Below are positions 16,413 through 26,132 of a stretch of 64,000 bases of DNA, piece after piece. This DNA is from Fredinandcohnia quinoae (GTDB lineage: Bacteria; Bacillota; Bacilli; Bacillales; Bacillaceae_L), in contig NZ_JAKTTI010000017.1 of assembly GCF_022427965.1 (NCBI RefSeq), forward strand, positions 1-64,000, read 5' to 3'. The position numbers and the translations under genes were made by a program. Position 1 is the first letter of the stretch, and each line of letters opens with the position of its first letter. Below the pieces are notes generated by a model, which was given only the letters and a program-made list of their open reading frames with translations, did no database searches and was not told the DNA's origin.

Positions 16413-17351
16413 TTATAAATTCTTAACAATCTCCATCTTTTCCCTTTGGATTGCGTCCAATTCAGTTCTTTTTACCCCAACCTGCTCTTCCAATTTCCTC
16501 AAAATATCATTAACTTTACGATGTTGGTCTCTCGTCTGACTCAAGGAGTTCTGAATTTTACCCTGCACCATAAAATCAGCAATAAAGCCATCAAAGAAGA
16601 AGTCAGCAAACTTTAACATACCAGAAATGTTAACCTCTAGTTGAGCTTGTTCCTTAACATCTAGTAATTCCTTTTGAAATTGACGCATACTCCGTTGTGC
16701 TTGGTGGAGATAGGCTTCACCTTGATCAATATGTTGATGCTTAACAATGCCTGAAATGGTTCCTCCCCCAAACATATCCCAAGTTCCCCAATTTTCTGCC
16801 TTTTCAAGCGAGCCAATTGCATCGATTAATGCCCCTTTTACACGGTTTCCAGCAACAATCGCTTCATCGAGTTCTTTTAAATATGCTAAAAGAGTACCTT
16901 CTTGCTCGCTACATTCAAATACCTTTGCTGCTAACGGTAATGAACTTGTTTTGATGATATTCTCTTTCTTTATAAGAATATCTTGGAATTCATCTTCAGC
17001 ATTTTTCAGCAGTTGTAATTGATTTCGGATACGAAGCATTTCATCATCAATCTCTTTTTTTGTTTTAGTAGCCTCTTCTAGCCTGTGTTGTGCTGCAAGC
17101 ATTTCTTGTTTTTCCTTCGATAATTTCTCTGCCCATCTACCAGATAGCTTCGCAAATAGATTTGTTAGGGTCATACCCTCTAATTTCTCAACATCTTCAC
17201 GTTCTGATTCAAATTGATCATGTAATTGAGAAAGTACCTCCTCAATTGTACGTAATTCTTCAGTATAATCCGCAAGCTGTTTCTTATATTTATCTTTCTT
17301 TCTTAATTCCCCTTGAATCTCAACAAGTCTTGCATTGATTTCCTCAAACAT
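16413..17351 (-). CDS. cytoplasmic coiled-coil protein of unknown function
   Basis: This 312-residue protein starts at ATG after GGGGAGGG. There is no signal peptide or membrane helix. Coiled coil covers about 1-135 and again 230-312. A central segment near 180-215 (NWGTWDMFGGGTISGIVKHQHID) looks like the conserved heart of the family and may bind a ligand or partner. I recognise the general type as a conserved Bacillus hypothetical but cannot name it. It is a single gene, divergent from nothing obvious, with a possible small transcript in the 227-bp gap behind it. No function is assigned. Confidence 0.75.
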   Translation of the reverse strand: MFEEINARLVEIQGELRKKDKYKKQLADYTEELRTIEEVLSQLHDQFESEREDVEKLEGMTLTNLFAKLSGRWAEKLSKEKQEMLAAQHRLEEATKTKKEIDDEMLRIRNQLQLLKNAEDEFQDILIKKENIIKTSSLPLAAKVFECSEQEGTLLAYLKELDEAIVAGNRVKGALIDAIGSLEKAENWGTWDMFGGGTISGIVKHQHIDQGEAYLHQAQRSMRQFQKELLDVKEQAQLEVNISGMLKFADFFFDGFIADFMVQGKIQNSLSQTRDQHRKVNDILRKLEEQVGVKRTELDAIQREKMEIVKNL

Positions 17352-17502
17352 AAGTATCCCTCCCCGTGATACTATCCTTTACGAAAAAAATGGAAAAAAG
17401 TTTCATTATGATGGCTAACAAAAATTACATCTTCTTTTTTTACGGAAAGTACGGTATACTAATTGAGCGATGAGCTGATTTGCATAAGTCGAGATTGACA
17501 TG

Positions 17503-17612
17503 CCTTTTGGCAGGCACTATGTGGAGTGCTGTCTCTCGCCGCAATACGCAAAAGACGTCCTAATTGGACGTCTTTTTTTTATCCGCTTTTTGAACCAGAA
17601 GAACCTTCCCTC
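17503..17612. repeat. composite repeat (stem, CGCAAAAGACGTCC terminator, GAACCAGAAGAACC), copy B
   Basis: This stretch and 18995-19106 share GCCGCAA-ACGCAAAAGACGTCCTAATTGGACGTCTTTT and then GAACCAGAAGAACC. Both carry a GCACT/AGTGC stem just before. On the plus strand the GACGTCC hairpin (17551-17580) ends in eight T, so it is a good terminator. On the minus strand the element forms the 3' end of the MerR-like gene. It could also be a small plus-strand RNA. Confidence 0.7.
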
Positions 17613-17866
17613 TGGTGCAGTCTCTCCTTGATTTCCGGAATCCTAAGTCCCTGTTTTTTCAGGTCCTTAATCTCATTGATTCTAACAATTGCTTTTTCTC
17701 TATGAAATCTACGGGTCATATTTTCGTCTTCTTGCTCGAACGGTAGCATTCCTTCTTCTGTATAAAATTTCAATGTACTGTATCGGCTTCCGGTAATACG
17801 CACCAATTCACCAATGGATACATATTCAGATGCTAATATTTTTTCAATCGAACGTTGTCGGGACAT
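17579..17866 (-). CDS. small MerR-type DNA-binding protein
   Basis: This 95-residue protein is essentially a MerR winged helix: VSIGELVRITGSRYSTLKFY (about 16-35) is helix-turn-helix 1, then EEGMLPFEQ and a second helix ending RIPEIKERL. No effector domain follows, so it is either a stand-alone binder or a partner of the adjacent gene product. The last residues GSSGSKSG are encoded by the composite repeat, as are the last residues of the histidine kinase further on. The stop codon lies in the terminator T run. It is 14 bp behind the next gene upstream, so both are one transcript. Confidence 0.8.
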   Translation of the reverse strand: MSRQRSIEKILASEYVSIGELVRITGSRYSTLKFYTEEGMLPFEQEDENMTRRFHREKAIVRINEIKDLKKQGLRIPEIKERLHQREGSSGSKSG

Positions 17867-17880
17867 TGTGATCCCCCTAG

Positions 17881-18879
17881 CTATAATGATAAAGGGTATT
17901 TTCTGAGTCGAACTCCATGAACAGTTAACCGATATTGTTTAGCGTCTGGTACTGCTTCATACAGGATATTATCGATCTTGATTAGAGGTACGTCTCCTTC
18001 GCGAATTACGGTAAAAGAGTGACCTTTTTCTTCTAATCTAGCTTTTACATCTCTTAATCGGTCTTCCTTATTTGAAAACCAAGCCTCCGTATCGATAAAT
18101 ACAGATTGTGACCGTTCAATTATAGGAAAAGTAAAATTAAGCCCTGAGCCAGTCGGAGTAGCAATTGCAGCCTTCTTCATCTTTAAAAAATTCTTTGCAG
18201 CAGCCTCAAGTGTTTTGTGAATAGTAACTTCTACTATAAGCTTTGCCAACGAATGATGTTCAAGTAATTCGTTGATACGCTCGGCTACCCGCTTCAGTTC
18301 TTCCTTAGAAAATAGATCAAAGACACACCCACTTTCCTTCATTAAATAAAGCATCATAATTGTTTCATCTGTCAGTGGTCCATCTTCTAAAATGTCCGCA
18401 CGGAAACCTTCTGCTACTTTTATAAAAACCTCTGCATTACTGCGGTATTCCTTCACCGAAATCCCTGCTGTAACAAATTCCAAATCACAGCCAATTAATG
18501 CTGGGATTTCTTCCATCATATCGATAACTTTTAATGTAACAGTAAATGAATGCTCAATCTCCTTTAATATCCTACTAGAGAGCTTTGTAACTTTCAAAAG
18601 AAGATTTGGAAGAGTGCCATTTATCGCATCACTTCTCCCTAAAAGAGCCTTTAAAACTGTTTCTTGATACAGAGCTAAGGAGGAATTATCCAAACTCTTT
18701 TTTTCAAAAGAAAGAATTTCACCTTGTTTTTTAAAGTCATTATTCAAATATAATTCTAGAATCGTTGCTGCAGCCATACAACGTAGAGCAACCTTCTTTG
18801 CGTTTGTTAATCGATTACTATCCTGGGCGTTCAGTGCTATTAAGGAAAAATTTTGAGCAAAACTAAGTTCTATCATCAC
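17881..18879 (-). CDS. unassigned 332-residue protein with a GPP34-like N-terminus
   Basis: It starts at GTG (ATG next) after GGAGGG. No signal peptide or membrane helix. The opening ELSFAQNFSLIALNAQDS followed by a helix AALRCMAAATILELYL-like stretch recalls the GPP34/Vps74 domain (leucine-rich helix bundle that binds phosphoinositides in eukaryotes and occurs in some bacteria), but the match is faint. The last 60 residues form a small alpha/beta module (SFTVIREGDVPLIKIDNILYEAV). It is co-transcribed with the MerR-like gene. I do not assign a function. Confidence 0.6.
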   Translation of the reverse strand: MMIELSFAQNFSLIALNAQDSNRLTNAKKVALRCMAAATILELYLNNDFKKQGEILSFEKKSLDNSSLALYQETVLKALLGRSDAINGTLPNLLLKVTKLSSRILKEIEHSFTVTLKVIDMMEEIPALIGCDLEFVTAGISVKEYRSNAEVFIKVAEGFRADILEDGPLTDETIMMLYLMKESGCVFDLFSKEELKRVAERINELLEHHSLAKLIVEVTIHKTLEAAAKNFLKMKKAAIATPTGSGLNFTFPIIERSQSVFIDTEAWFSNKEDRLRDVKARLEEKGHSFTVIREGDVPLIKIDNILYEAVPDAKQYRLTVHGVRLRKYPLSL

Positions 18880-18994
18880 CGTATCCCTCCTATTTAAAAT
18901 AACAAATGGATTATATTTACTTTCACTTACTACTTACTACTTATGATTTAAGATTATCAATATTAACACTGATTGTAAAGTATATGTTGAAATT

Positions 18995-19106
18995 AGCACT
19001 CCTTTTGGGAAGTGTTATTTCTTGCCGCAACACGCAAAAGACGTCCTAATTGGACGTCTTTTTTCTAAATACCGTTTTCTGAACCAGAAGAACCGTCCCC
19101 CTGGTC
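18995..19106. repeat. composite repeat, copy C
   Basis: It contains the stem GCACT...AGTGT, GCCGCAACACGCAAAAGACGTCC, the hairpin with T run (19037-19066) and GAACCAGAAGAACCGTCCCCCTGGTCC. Close to copy B in order, spacing and sequence. On the minus strand it encodes the last residues of the kinase gene and its stop. Confidence 0.75.
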
Positions 19107-21152
19107 CATCGGCAAGGTAAAATTAAAGCAACTTCCTTCGCCGAGGGTACTTTCTACAGAAATTTTTCCATTATGGTATTCAATAATTTCTTTTGAGATG
19201 GGCAATCCTAAGCCGGCACCATTATGTGGTTTTCCTTGATTACTATTTTTATAAAATCGATTGAATACTTTGCTAAGATTATCTGCAGTCATCCCAATCC
19301 CATTATCCCTGACCCTTATTGTAACGGTATCCTCTCTATCCATTGCCAATTCTAGAGTAATTTCTCCTTCATCCATGACAAATCTCTGCGCATTTGTTAA
19401 GAGATTAACAATCACTTGTTCAATTCTAGTTGAATCAATCAGTACATACTGTTCTTTTACCTGTTGGTGAATCAAATTTTTAAAAGAGAATTTAATTCCT
19501 TGCTTCTCTAGATTCCATTTATATTTTTCGTATATTTCATGGAGATACTCTTGAATATTACATTTTTCCAGATGGAACTTAATTTGGTTATTCTCCATCT
19601 CTGATATATCATTCAAGTCATTCAACATTCTAGAAAAATATAAGCTTTGGTCATATATTAATTGGAGATATTTTTTGTCCGGCGGGATGACATCATCAAT
19701 CATCCCCTTTGAATATGAACGAATATTTGTCAGTGGTGCTGAAATTTCATGAGAAATATTACGAATCCATTTATTTTTCGATTGCTGGGAATCTTTTAAT
19801 TTTTGATTTGTGCAGTATAATTCCTTATTTGTTTTTTCCAGCTCTATTGTTCTTCGTTTTACCTGCTCTTCTAATGATGAATTAAGACGTTTTAAATCCT
19901 CTGATAAATGTTCAGCCTGTGTAAATGATCTGGAATACTTTTTTGAGAGAATAATAGCCTGGGTAAATAAGAAGAAAAATAGGCCTACAGAAGTTAATTC
20001 AGTGGTGTGGATAAGTTGGTTATAAAATAAAATGTCATTAAGTACCAAAAGAAATAAAATAAAGGTTGCTACAGAATTAAGGAGGTATCCCTCACGCTTC
20101 TGTAAGGCTGCAAGTAGGTAAACATAAAGGATATAAAGAAACACTAGGACAATCAGTATTTGTAGTAAAACCATGGTTTGAGTAAAAATGACCGCCGGGG
20201 TTACTATGACAAATACACTATAACTGGATAAAGCAATTGTTATCATAGTTCTTATCGTGCGATGCATTTCTTTTGGGAATTGGGTATTGGTGAATAAAGC
20301 AATAAACAAAGTTCCCAAAGCCGCACCCATATATTCAAGCTTACAGGCAATTTCCCAACTTAAAAATGAGAGCAAATTTGAAGCTAGGCCTTCTTCAAGA
20401 ATCGTTGCTCGAATCGCTACTGACATACAGACGATTGCAAAGAATAAAAATGAGAGTTCCTTTTTCCGAAATAGAAATAAAACAACATGATATAAACCAA
20501 TAATCACGAGACTTACTACAATAACGGCCCGGTAAATCATTGACTTTTCTCTATAATTTAAAATCGTTTCCGGCTCCCCAATCATAATTGGATTAGAGAT
20601 TCCTGCACGTCGTTGATTGAAATTAGAAACTTGAATAATAAGCTCAACTCGGTTAGATTCAACTAAAAATGGAATAACCTCAGGTTTACTTTCGGGGCTC
20701 ATTACTTCCCTACTTGTACCGACTATCCCATTCCTTGATTTCTCTTCACCATTTATCCATAAGGAATATGCGGAAGCAGCACTAGGCATGTAAAGCGCCT
20801 TGACAGTTCCAATCTCAGCTTCCGGAACTTTTATTTGTAGGCGATAGGTTGCAAAGCCTTCCAAAGGTAACCTTTTTCCCTTTATTTTATAACTAGTCCA
20901 ACTCTCAGGAACAATCACTGAAACAGGTTTCTTATTATTATTCATCTTTTTGAAATCATCTGGTGTGTATAGTTCATGCCAATAAAACTGCCAATTTCCG
21001 TTTAATTCAATGATGCCTTCCTTAGCAAAGTCGCTGATTGTGAATATCCCATTCTCCTTTGTCCCACTTGTAACTGCCATTACAGTAGATGATTGTGAAA
21101 ATATCAAAACCATTATAATAAATATAAGAATCATTGAATATTTCCACTTCAC
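19065..21152 (-). CDS. sensor histidine kinase with 7TMR-DISM sensor
   Basis: The GTG start 11 bp after GGAAGGGGA gives 695 residues. A signal anchor (about 5-25) is followed by an extracellular jelly-roll DISMED2-type domain (GIIELNGNWQFYWHELY near its start), seven membrane helices from about 200-400, a coiled coil and HisKA with NISHEISAPLTNIRSY near 470. The N box (LLTNAQRF), G1 (DNGIGMTADN) and G2 (GAGLGLPISKEII) are intact. DISMED2 domains are thought to bind carbohydrates. It is divergent from the response regulator, the reverse of a normal operon, with start codons 148 bp apart. The C-terminal DGSSGSENGI comes from the composite repeat. Confidence 0.88.
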   Translation of the reverse strand: MKWKYSMILIFIIMVLIFSQSSTVMAVTSGTKENGIFTISDFAKEGIIELNGNWQFYWHELYTPDDFKKMNNNKKPVSVIVPESWTSYKIKGKRLPLEGFATYRLQIKVPEAEIGTVKALYMPSAASAYSLWINGEEKSRNGIVGTSREVMSPESKPEVIPFLVESNRVELIIQVSNFNQRRAGISNPIMIGEPETILNYREKSMIYRAVIVVSLVIIGLYHVVLFLFRKKELSFLFFAIVCMSVAIRATILEEGLASNLLSFLSWEIACKLEYMGAALGTLFIALFTNTQFPKEMHRTIRTMITIALSSYSVFVIVTPAVIFTQTMVLLQILIVLVFLYILYVYLLAALQKREGYLLNSVATFILFLLVLNDILFYNQLIHTTELTSVGLFFFLFTQAIILSKKYSRSFTQAEHLSEDLKRLNSSLEEQVKRRTIELEKTNKELYCTNQKLKDSQQSKNKWIRNISHEISAPLTNIRSYSKGMIDDVIPPDKKYLQLIYDQSLYFSRMLNDLNDISEMENNQIKFHLEKCNIQEYLHEIYEKYKWNLEKQGIKFSFKNLIHQQVKEQYVLIDSTRIEQVIVNLLTNAQRFVMDEGEITLELAMDREDTVTIRVRDNGIGMTADNLSKVFNRFYKNSNQGKPHNGAGLGLPISKEIIEYHNGKISVESTLGEGSCFNFTLPMDQGDGSSGSENGI

Positions 21153-21300
21153 AATAAAACATTCCCCTTCCTTCACCTCTCTACTCCCAATTTTGACATG
21201 ATTCGGTAATTTTTTCAAAATATTTTTTGTAATATTCGGGTAAATAGTCCTGAGTATGCTATATTTAAGGTAGATTGTTATCTTTGAAGGAGATGTAGAT

Positions 21301-22002
21301 ATGCAGCCAATCAAGATTTTAATAGTTGAGGATGACCATTCCATTATTGAAATTTTACGTATCTACCTTCATAGGGAGGGGTATATCGTCTATTCATCCT
21401 TAAATGCTGCAGATGGATTGCTATTAATTGAAGATGTTGTTCCCGACATCGTTTTACTCGACGTCAACCTTCCTGATAAAAGTGGATTTGAACTTGCACG
21501 CAAGTATCGAACTCTATCAGATGGGATTCTCATTTTTATTACTGGCGAAAAAACAAAGAGTACCATTATCCACGGATTTGAGATTGGTTGTGACGACTAT
21601 ATCACAAAGCCCTTTGACCCTCCTGAGGTAATTGCGAGAATAAAAGCCAACCTAAGAAGAACAGGCAAAAGTACTCCCAATATCATAACAATAGGTGATT
21701 TAACCATTAATTTTTCTGATAAAACCGTACAAAAGAACGGAGAATTAATTGATCTTTTTACAAAAGAAAAAATGCTACTTTTCCATTTAGTCCAACATCC
21801 AAATCAAGTATTTAGTACTGAGCAATTATATGATTTGATATGGGGAATGGACTCCTCGGCCAATTTAAAAACCGTTCTCGTTCATATAAGTACATTACGA
21901 AAAAAAATTGAGGATGACCCTAAACACCCCCTCTATATTCTTACGGAGAGAGGATTTGGCTATAAGTTCGCTGTTCATCATCTAGTTAACAAAAAATATT
22001 AA
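21301..22002 (+). CDS. OmpR-family response regulator
   Basis: This 233-residue protein starts at ATG after GAAGGAGATG. The receiver domain has the EDD pair at 10-12, phospho-acceptor Asp in VLLDVNLPDKSG near 53 and Lys in ITKPFDPPEV near 103. The winged-helix output domain (about 130-228) ends with the typical ERGFGYKF. The divergent DISM kinase is its likely partner. The 148-bp shared promoter region (AT-rich, with GTAATATTCGGG direct-repeat-like stretches) probably holds its binding site, but I could not define one. Confidence 0.9.
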   Translation: MQPIKILIVEDDHSIIEILRIYLHREGYIVYSSLNAADGLLLIEDVVPDIVLLDVNLPDKSGFELARKYRTLSDGILIFITGEKTKSTIIHGFEIGCDDYITKPFDPPEVIARIKANLRRTGKSTPNIITIGDLTINFSDKTVQKNGELIDLFTKEKMLLFHLVQHPNQVFSTEQLYDLIWGMDSSANLKTVLVHISTLRKKIEDDPKHPLYILTERGFGYKFAVHHLVNKKY

Positions 22003-22145
22003 ATTTTAAAAATAACTTGTTCGTTTTAACCAGTTTTTAACCTTTGTAAGATATGGTATCAATAGGTGTATTTTATTGCATGAACTACCTGCACTTCTTT
22101 GGATACTTATTATTGGTTAAAAACGAGGGAGGAAATTGGAACGTG

Positions 22146-22268
22146 ATGTTGGATCAGGAGTGGGTCAATCTTATCGTAGAGGCAAAACACCTAGAACTAA
22201 CCATTGAAGAGATTAGAGAATTTTTAAATAGGAATGCCAATTGTGAAAAAATATCAAAAACGGGGTGA
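22146..22268 (+). CDS. sinI: SinI-like anti-repressor peptide (orphan)
   Basis: This 40-residue product starts at ATG behind GAGGGAGGAAATTGGAACGTG. The whole of LDQEWVNLIVEAKHLELTIE and the following EIREFLNR is the SinI dimerisation helix pair that in B. subtilis binds SinR and frees biofilm genes. No sinR gene is beside it. It stands alone behind the response regulator and is followed by a hairpin with a T run. The short tail after the helices (NANCEKISKTG) is not part of the known fold. It may act on a SinR elsewhere. A longer frame from 22053 lacks a ribosome site. Confidence 0.8.
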   Translation: MLDQEWVNLIVEAKHLELTIEEIREFLNRNANCEKISKTG

Positions 22269-22302
22269 TCTGTGTGCATAAATGATCCTCGTTTTTTTTG
22301 TT
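22259..22302 (+). terminator. terminator behind the SinI-like gene
   Basis: An imperfect stem AACGGGGTGATC/GATCCTCGTT overlaps the stop codon and is followed by eight T. Confidence 0.65.
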
Positions 22303-22375
22303 ACATACTAAAAGAATAGACAAAGCTAGCATTGCGCTTCCCTCATCTATCCTTTTACATTTTTTTATTTGAGTT

Positions 22376-25099
22376 TTAGGAAAAATAGTTACTTTCTATA
22401 TCCTCTGGTTTCAATGGTCGACTGAAAAAATACCCTTGCATCAAATAACAACCTCTTTCTGCTAATAATTCAGCCTGTTCCTTTTCCTCGACTCCTTCAG
22501 CAATCACATTAAGATTTAAATTATGGGCTAACATAATGATTGTATTCGTAATCGCAGCTTCATCCTCTGCCATATCTTTTATAAAGGACTTATCAATTTT
22601 CAACGTTGAAATCGGCATATTTCTTAAATAACCTAGAGAAGAGTACCCCGTACCAAAGTCATCAATTGCGATACTGATTTTTAAGCTATTTAATTCTCCC
22701 ATTGTTTTCAAAGTCAATTCAGTATTTTTAACTATTAAATTTTCCGTGAGTTCCAGATGCAAATATTGAGGTGAAAGTTTTACCTCATCCAGAATATTTT
22801 TTACCACTGAATATAGATTATTTTGTTCAAATTGACGCACAGACAGGTTAACAGACATACTAATTAACGGATACCCTTTACTATGCCAAGTCTTAAGCTG
22901 TCTGCATGCTTCTCTCAAAACCCATTCACCAATTGGAACAATTAAGCCTGTCTCTTCAGCAATTGGTATAAATTTATCAGGCGGAATCATCCCTAGTTCA
23001 GAATGATTCCATCTTACTAATGCCTCAACCCCTATCATTTCACCGGTCTTATAGTTCATTTGAGGCTGATAATAGATGACGAGTTCATTGCGTTCTAATG
23101 CTCTATACAACTCATTTTCCAGCTTAATACTTTCAAGTGTCCTTGTATCAATACCTTCACTATAGAAATGATAGCTATTGCCTGACACCTCTTTCGACTT
23201 ATACATAGCTGTATCTGCATTTTTTATAAGTATTTCCTCTGTATCACCATTGTCTGGAAATATACTTATCCCTATACTTGTTTTAATATACATTTCAATA
23301 CCTTGGAGATTAATAGGATTGGAGAAGGTATCCATCACACAATGGACAACCTTTAATACTTCTTGTTTATTTTTGATTGCTGGCAAACAGATGGTAAATT
23401 CATCCCCACCTTGACGTGATATAACTGCATCATTTGGAACACAATTACTCAAGCGCTTTGCAACTTCCTGTAGTAATAAATCCCCATAGCTATGCCCGAG
23501 AGTATCATTCACAAATTTAAAACGATCTAAATCCAAGTATAGAACTGCTAATTTCCCACCATTCTTTTTAGCATATTTCAGCCCTTGATTTAAACGATCA
23601 TATAATAGAATACGATTAGGCAAATTTGTAAGGCTATCATAATAGGCATGATATCTTATTTCTGCTTCCATTTGTTTTCGCTGGGTAATGTCTTTGAAGG
23701 TAACAACCTCTCCGATAATCTTAGATCCCTCCTTAATAGAAGAGATTTCAAATTCAACCGGAAAGCTAGAACAATCCTTTCTAAAAAACACTGTCTCTAT
23801 ATTGTGCCTCCAATTATGATTCGAACCAAATGGTTCAAGATTTTCTAGAGCTGTTTTATTAAAAATAATTTCAGCTAGCTTCCCTATTAATTCAAATTCT
23901 GAATCATATCCTAACATCGAAGCTCCTGCGGGATTACAGAAAGTAATCTTCCTTTGAAGATCGAGACCGAATATTCCTTCACCTACAGAATTAAGAATTA
24001 ACTCTTTTTCCCGGCTAAGCTGCTTAATTTCCGATGTTCTTTCCTCAATCATCAATTCCTGTTTCTCAATATATAAAAGGTTTGATAATGTAGCAGCAGT
24101 CACATCAATGATTGATTGGGCTAATTGTAGTTCTGCTTCAGAGTAAATTAGCATATTCTCAAGGTCAACTACCGCTATTTGTCCCAACACTTCACCCATA
24201 GAGACTAAAGGGAACATTACTAGACCTTTAATTCCAAAATTTCTACACATATCATGATTTGGCCGTTCATCTGCAAATACATCCGGAATGTAAATCGCCT
24301 TTTTAGTCGCAATTACTTCCTGGGTAACAGCATCACTTCTTTCATCGAATTGAGCTGCTTGATGGGTATTAATCCAGTCTTCCTCATTCCAATCACTGCT
24401 CTTGCTTAATTTCGCAGGTTTAATTCTTTTACCAGCGATCGGATCAAGCAGATGAACACCAATATTATCATTACGTAATACTCTTGCTATGTAAGCAAAA
24501 CAAATATCCAAGCTCTCTTGCATGGTAGAACACATGGAAAGATCGCTTGAAACATCAAGTAGTAGTTGTTTATCCCCGATAAGTTTTTCTTTATATGTTA
24601 AATTTTTAGCATTTTGAATAGCTACTGCAGCCATATTCACATATGCTTCAACCGTTTGAATTTCTTCCTCTGTCAGATTCATCGGAATTCCATAATCAAA
24701 TAAGAATACAAGACCAAATAGCTCTCTTTCAAACGAGATAGGGAGACCTAATAATGATTTGATCTGGAAGCCTTCGACTGCTCTCGGATCGGGACGATGA
24801 TCTTTTGATGTATCTGGTATATAAATTGCTTTTTTTGTTTCAATTACTTCTTTTGCAAGTAAATCATAATCCGTGTCTACTACATGCATATCTAATGTCC
24901 AACCATTAATAACCTCTGGCTTTCCAACATACCCTCTAAAAGTCCCATCCTCTTGTGGCAAATAGATACCCACAGAATCACATTGGACGATTTCTTCAGA
25001 AATGGCTGTTGTCACTTGCTCCAATACTTCACGTAAATCTAGCTTCATATTAATCATTTTCGTAATATTCGCTAGTCGAGAATACCTTGTTTGCGACAT
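22376..25099 (-). CDS. GAF-GAF-PAS-GGDEF-EAL cyclic-di-GMP enzyme
   Basis: I prefer the ATG preceded by GGAG at 9 bp spacing, giving 907 residues; a GTG ten codons earlier has no ribosome site. Two GAF domains (about 15-170 and 190-350) are joined by a coiled coil to a PAS domain (about 370-480), then GGDEF (about 490-650) with intact RQGGDEF, then EAL (about 665-905) with GVEALVRW, the DDFGTGYSS segment and conserved Glu. Both synthase and phosphodiesterase motifs look usable, so the net activity is undecided. It is cytoplasmic, with no membrane helix. In Bacillus c-di-GMP represses motility and favours matrix, which fits the nearby chemoreceptors and SinI-like peptide. Confidence 0.92.
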   Translation of the reverse strand: MSQTRYSRLANITKMINMKLDLREVLEQVTTAISEEIVQCDSVGIYLPQEDGTFRGYVGKPEVINGWTLDMHVVDTDYDLLAKEVIETKKAIYIPDTSKDHRPDPRAVEGFQIKSLLGLPISFERELFGLVFLFDYGIPMNLTEEEIQTVEAYVNMAAVAIQNAKNLTYKEKLIGDKQLLLDVSSDLSMCSTMQESLDICFAYIARVLRNDNIGVHLLDPIAGKRIKPAKLSKSSDWNEEDWINTHQAAQFDERSDAVTQEVIATKKAIYIPDVFADERPNHDMCRNFGIKGLVMFPLVSMGEVLGQIAVVDLENMLIYSEAELQLAQSIIDVTAATLSNLLYIEKQELMIEERTSEIKQLSREKELILNSVGEGIFGLDLQRKITFCNPAGASMLGYDSEFELIGKLAEIIFNKTALENLEPFGSNHNWRHNIETVFFRKDCSSFPVEFEISSIKEGSKIIGEVVTFKDITQRKQMEAEIRYHAYYDSLTNLPNRILLYDRLNQGLKYAKKNGGKLAVLYLDLDRFKFVNDTLGHSYGDLLLQEVAKRLSNCVPNDAVISRQGGDEFTICLPAIKNKQEVLKVVHCVMDTFSNPINLQGIEMYIKTSIGISIFPDNGDTEEILIKNADTAMYKSKEVSGNSYHFYSEGIDTRTLESIKLENELYRALERNELVIYYQPQMNYKTGEMIGVEALVRWNHSELGMIPPDKFIPIAEETGLIVPIGEWVLREACRQLKTWHSKGYPLISMSVNLSVRQFEQNNLYSVVKNILDEVKLSPQYLHLELTENLIVKNTELTLKTMGELNSLKISIAIDDFGTGYSSLGYLRNMPISTLKIDKSFIKDMAEDEAAITNTIIMLAHNLNLNVIAEGVEEKEQAELLAERGCYLMQGYFFSRPLKPEDIESNYFS

Positions 25100-25253
25100 C
25101 TTGATGAACTCCAATCCTACAATATCCACTCTATTTCTCTAAAATCCATTTGAATCATTTTTACATTTTAGCATGATTTGGCATAATCCCTTATTATTTC
25201 ATTTTATAATAGACTTTCTCAATTTAATAATGGATAATATTGGATTCAAGAGA

Positions 25254-25967
25254 CTAGAAACTTTCAAGCAGCATATAGATTCCTGTAAACAATAAGATTA
25301 TATATGTAAAAATACGAAACGTATGTTGATTAATCCATTTAAATAATACTTGTCCCAAATACAAGCCTATCAGTACAAGTGGAAATGCCATCATACTTGA
25401 TATCCATACCGTCTTACTTGTTCCTGCAAAAATCACCTGGATAATTAAGCTTACCAAATAGATGAACAAATAAAATGCCAGTGTAGTCCCCCGTAGCTTT
25501 TCCTTCTGGGTATCTGTCCCCGAAAAATATAGTAATAAAGGTGGGCCTGGCATACCTATACTTGTTGTAAGAGAACCAGATAGACCACCAACAACCAAGT
25601 CCCTTATCTTGCTTTGCTTCATTCGAAGTTTAAAAATGAGCATGATTGTTAAAAGTAAAATGAGCAAACCTATTCCTAGCTTTAATTTATTGAGATCTAC
25701 TAATAAAAAGATCATAATTCCTATTGGAAGACCTACAACACTACCAACAACAAATCTTTTAATGATAGCTCTATCAATATCTTTTCTAATTTTTACGATT
25801 AGCGCGCCAGATATAATAAGGGATAATAATAGATTTATTTGAATGGCTTCCGTCGGTTTAAATAGTAAAAGTAGAAATGGGGTAGCCAAAATAGAAAATC
25901 CAAAACCAGTACTCGTTTGCAGTATGGAAGCGAGTAAAATGATTGTAATAAATGCAAATGTCTCCAC
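25254..25967 (-). CDS. TauE/SafE-family membrane exporter
   Basis: This 237-residue protein has about eight membrane helices in two halves, each with the family's GFGFS and GGLSGSLTTSIGMPGPP loops (near 20-30 and 130-150). TauE/SafE proteins move sulfite, sulfonates or other organic anions. The substrate here is unknown. It is divergent from a TetR gene, with 165 bp between, so control by that regulator is possible. Confidence 0.85.
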   Translation of the reverse strand: METFAFITIILLASILQTSTGFGFSILATPFLLLLFKPTEAIQINLLLSLIISGALIVKIRKDIDRAIIKRFVVGSVVGLPIGIMIFLLVDLNKLKLGIGLLILLLTIMLIFKLRMKQSKIRDLVVGGLSGSLTTSIGMPGPPLLLYFSGTDTQKEKLRGTTLAFYLFIYLVSLIIQVIFAGTSKTVWISSMMAFPLVLIGLYLGQVLFKWINQHTFRIFTYIILLFTGIYMLLESF

Positions 25968-26132
25968 ATCATACCTCCTTCCGATTTTTTCATAACTTTC
26001 AGAGGTTGCTTCTACGTTTACTATTTAACGTAGGCCACCAAAGCTATATGTTTCACTCAACTTTCCAGAAATACAGATAAATGCTAAACTAAAAATGAAC
26101 TTCAATTAACTTTTCGTAAAGGATAGCAGTCT

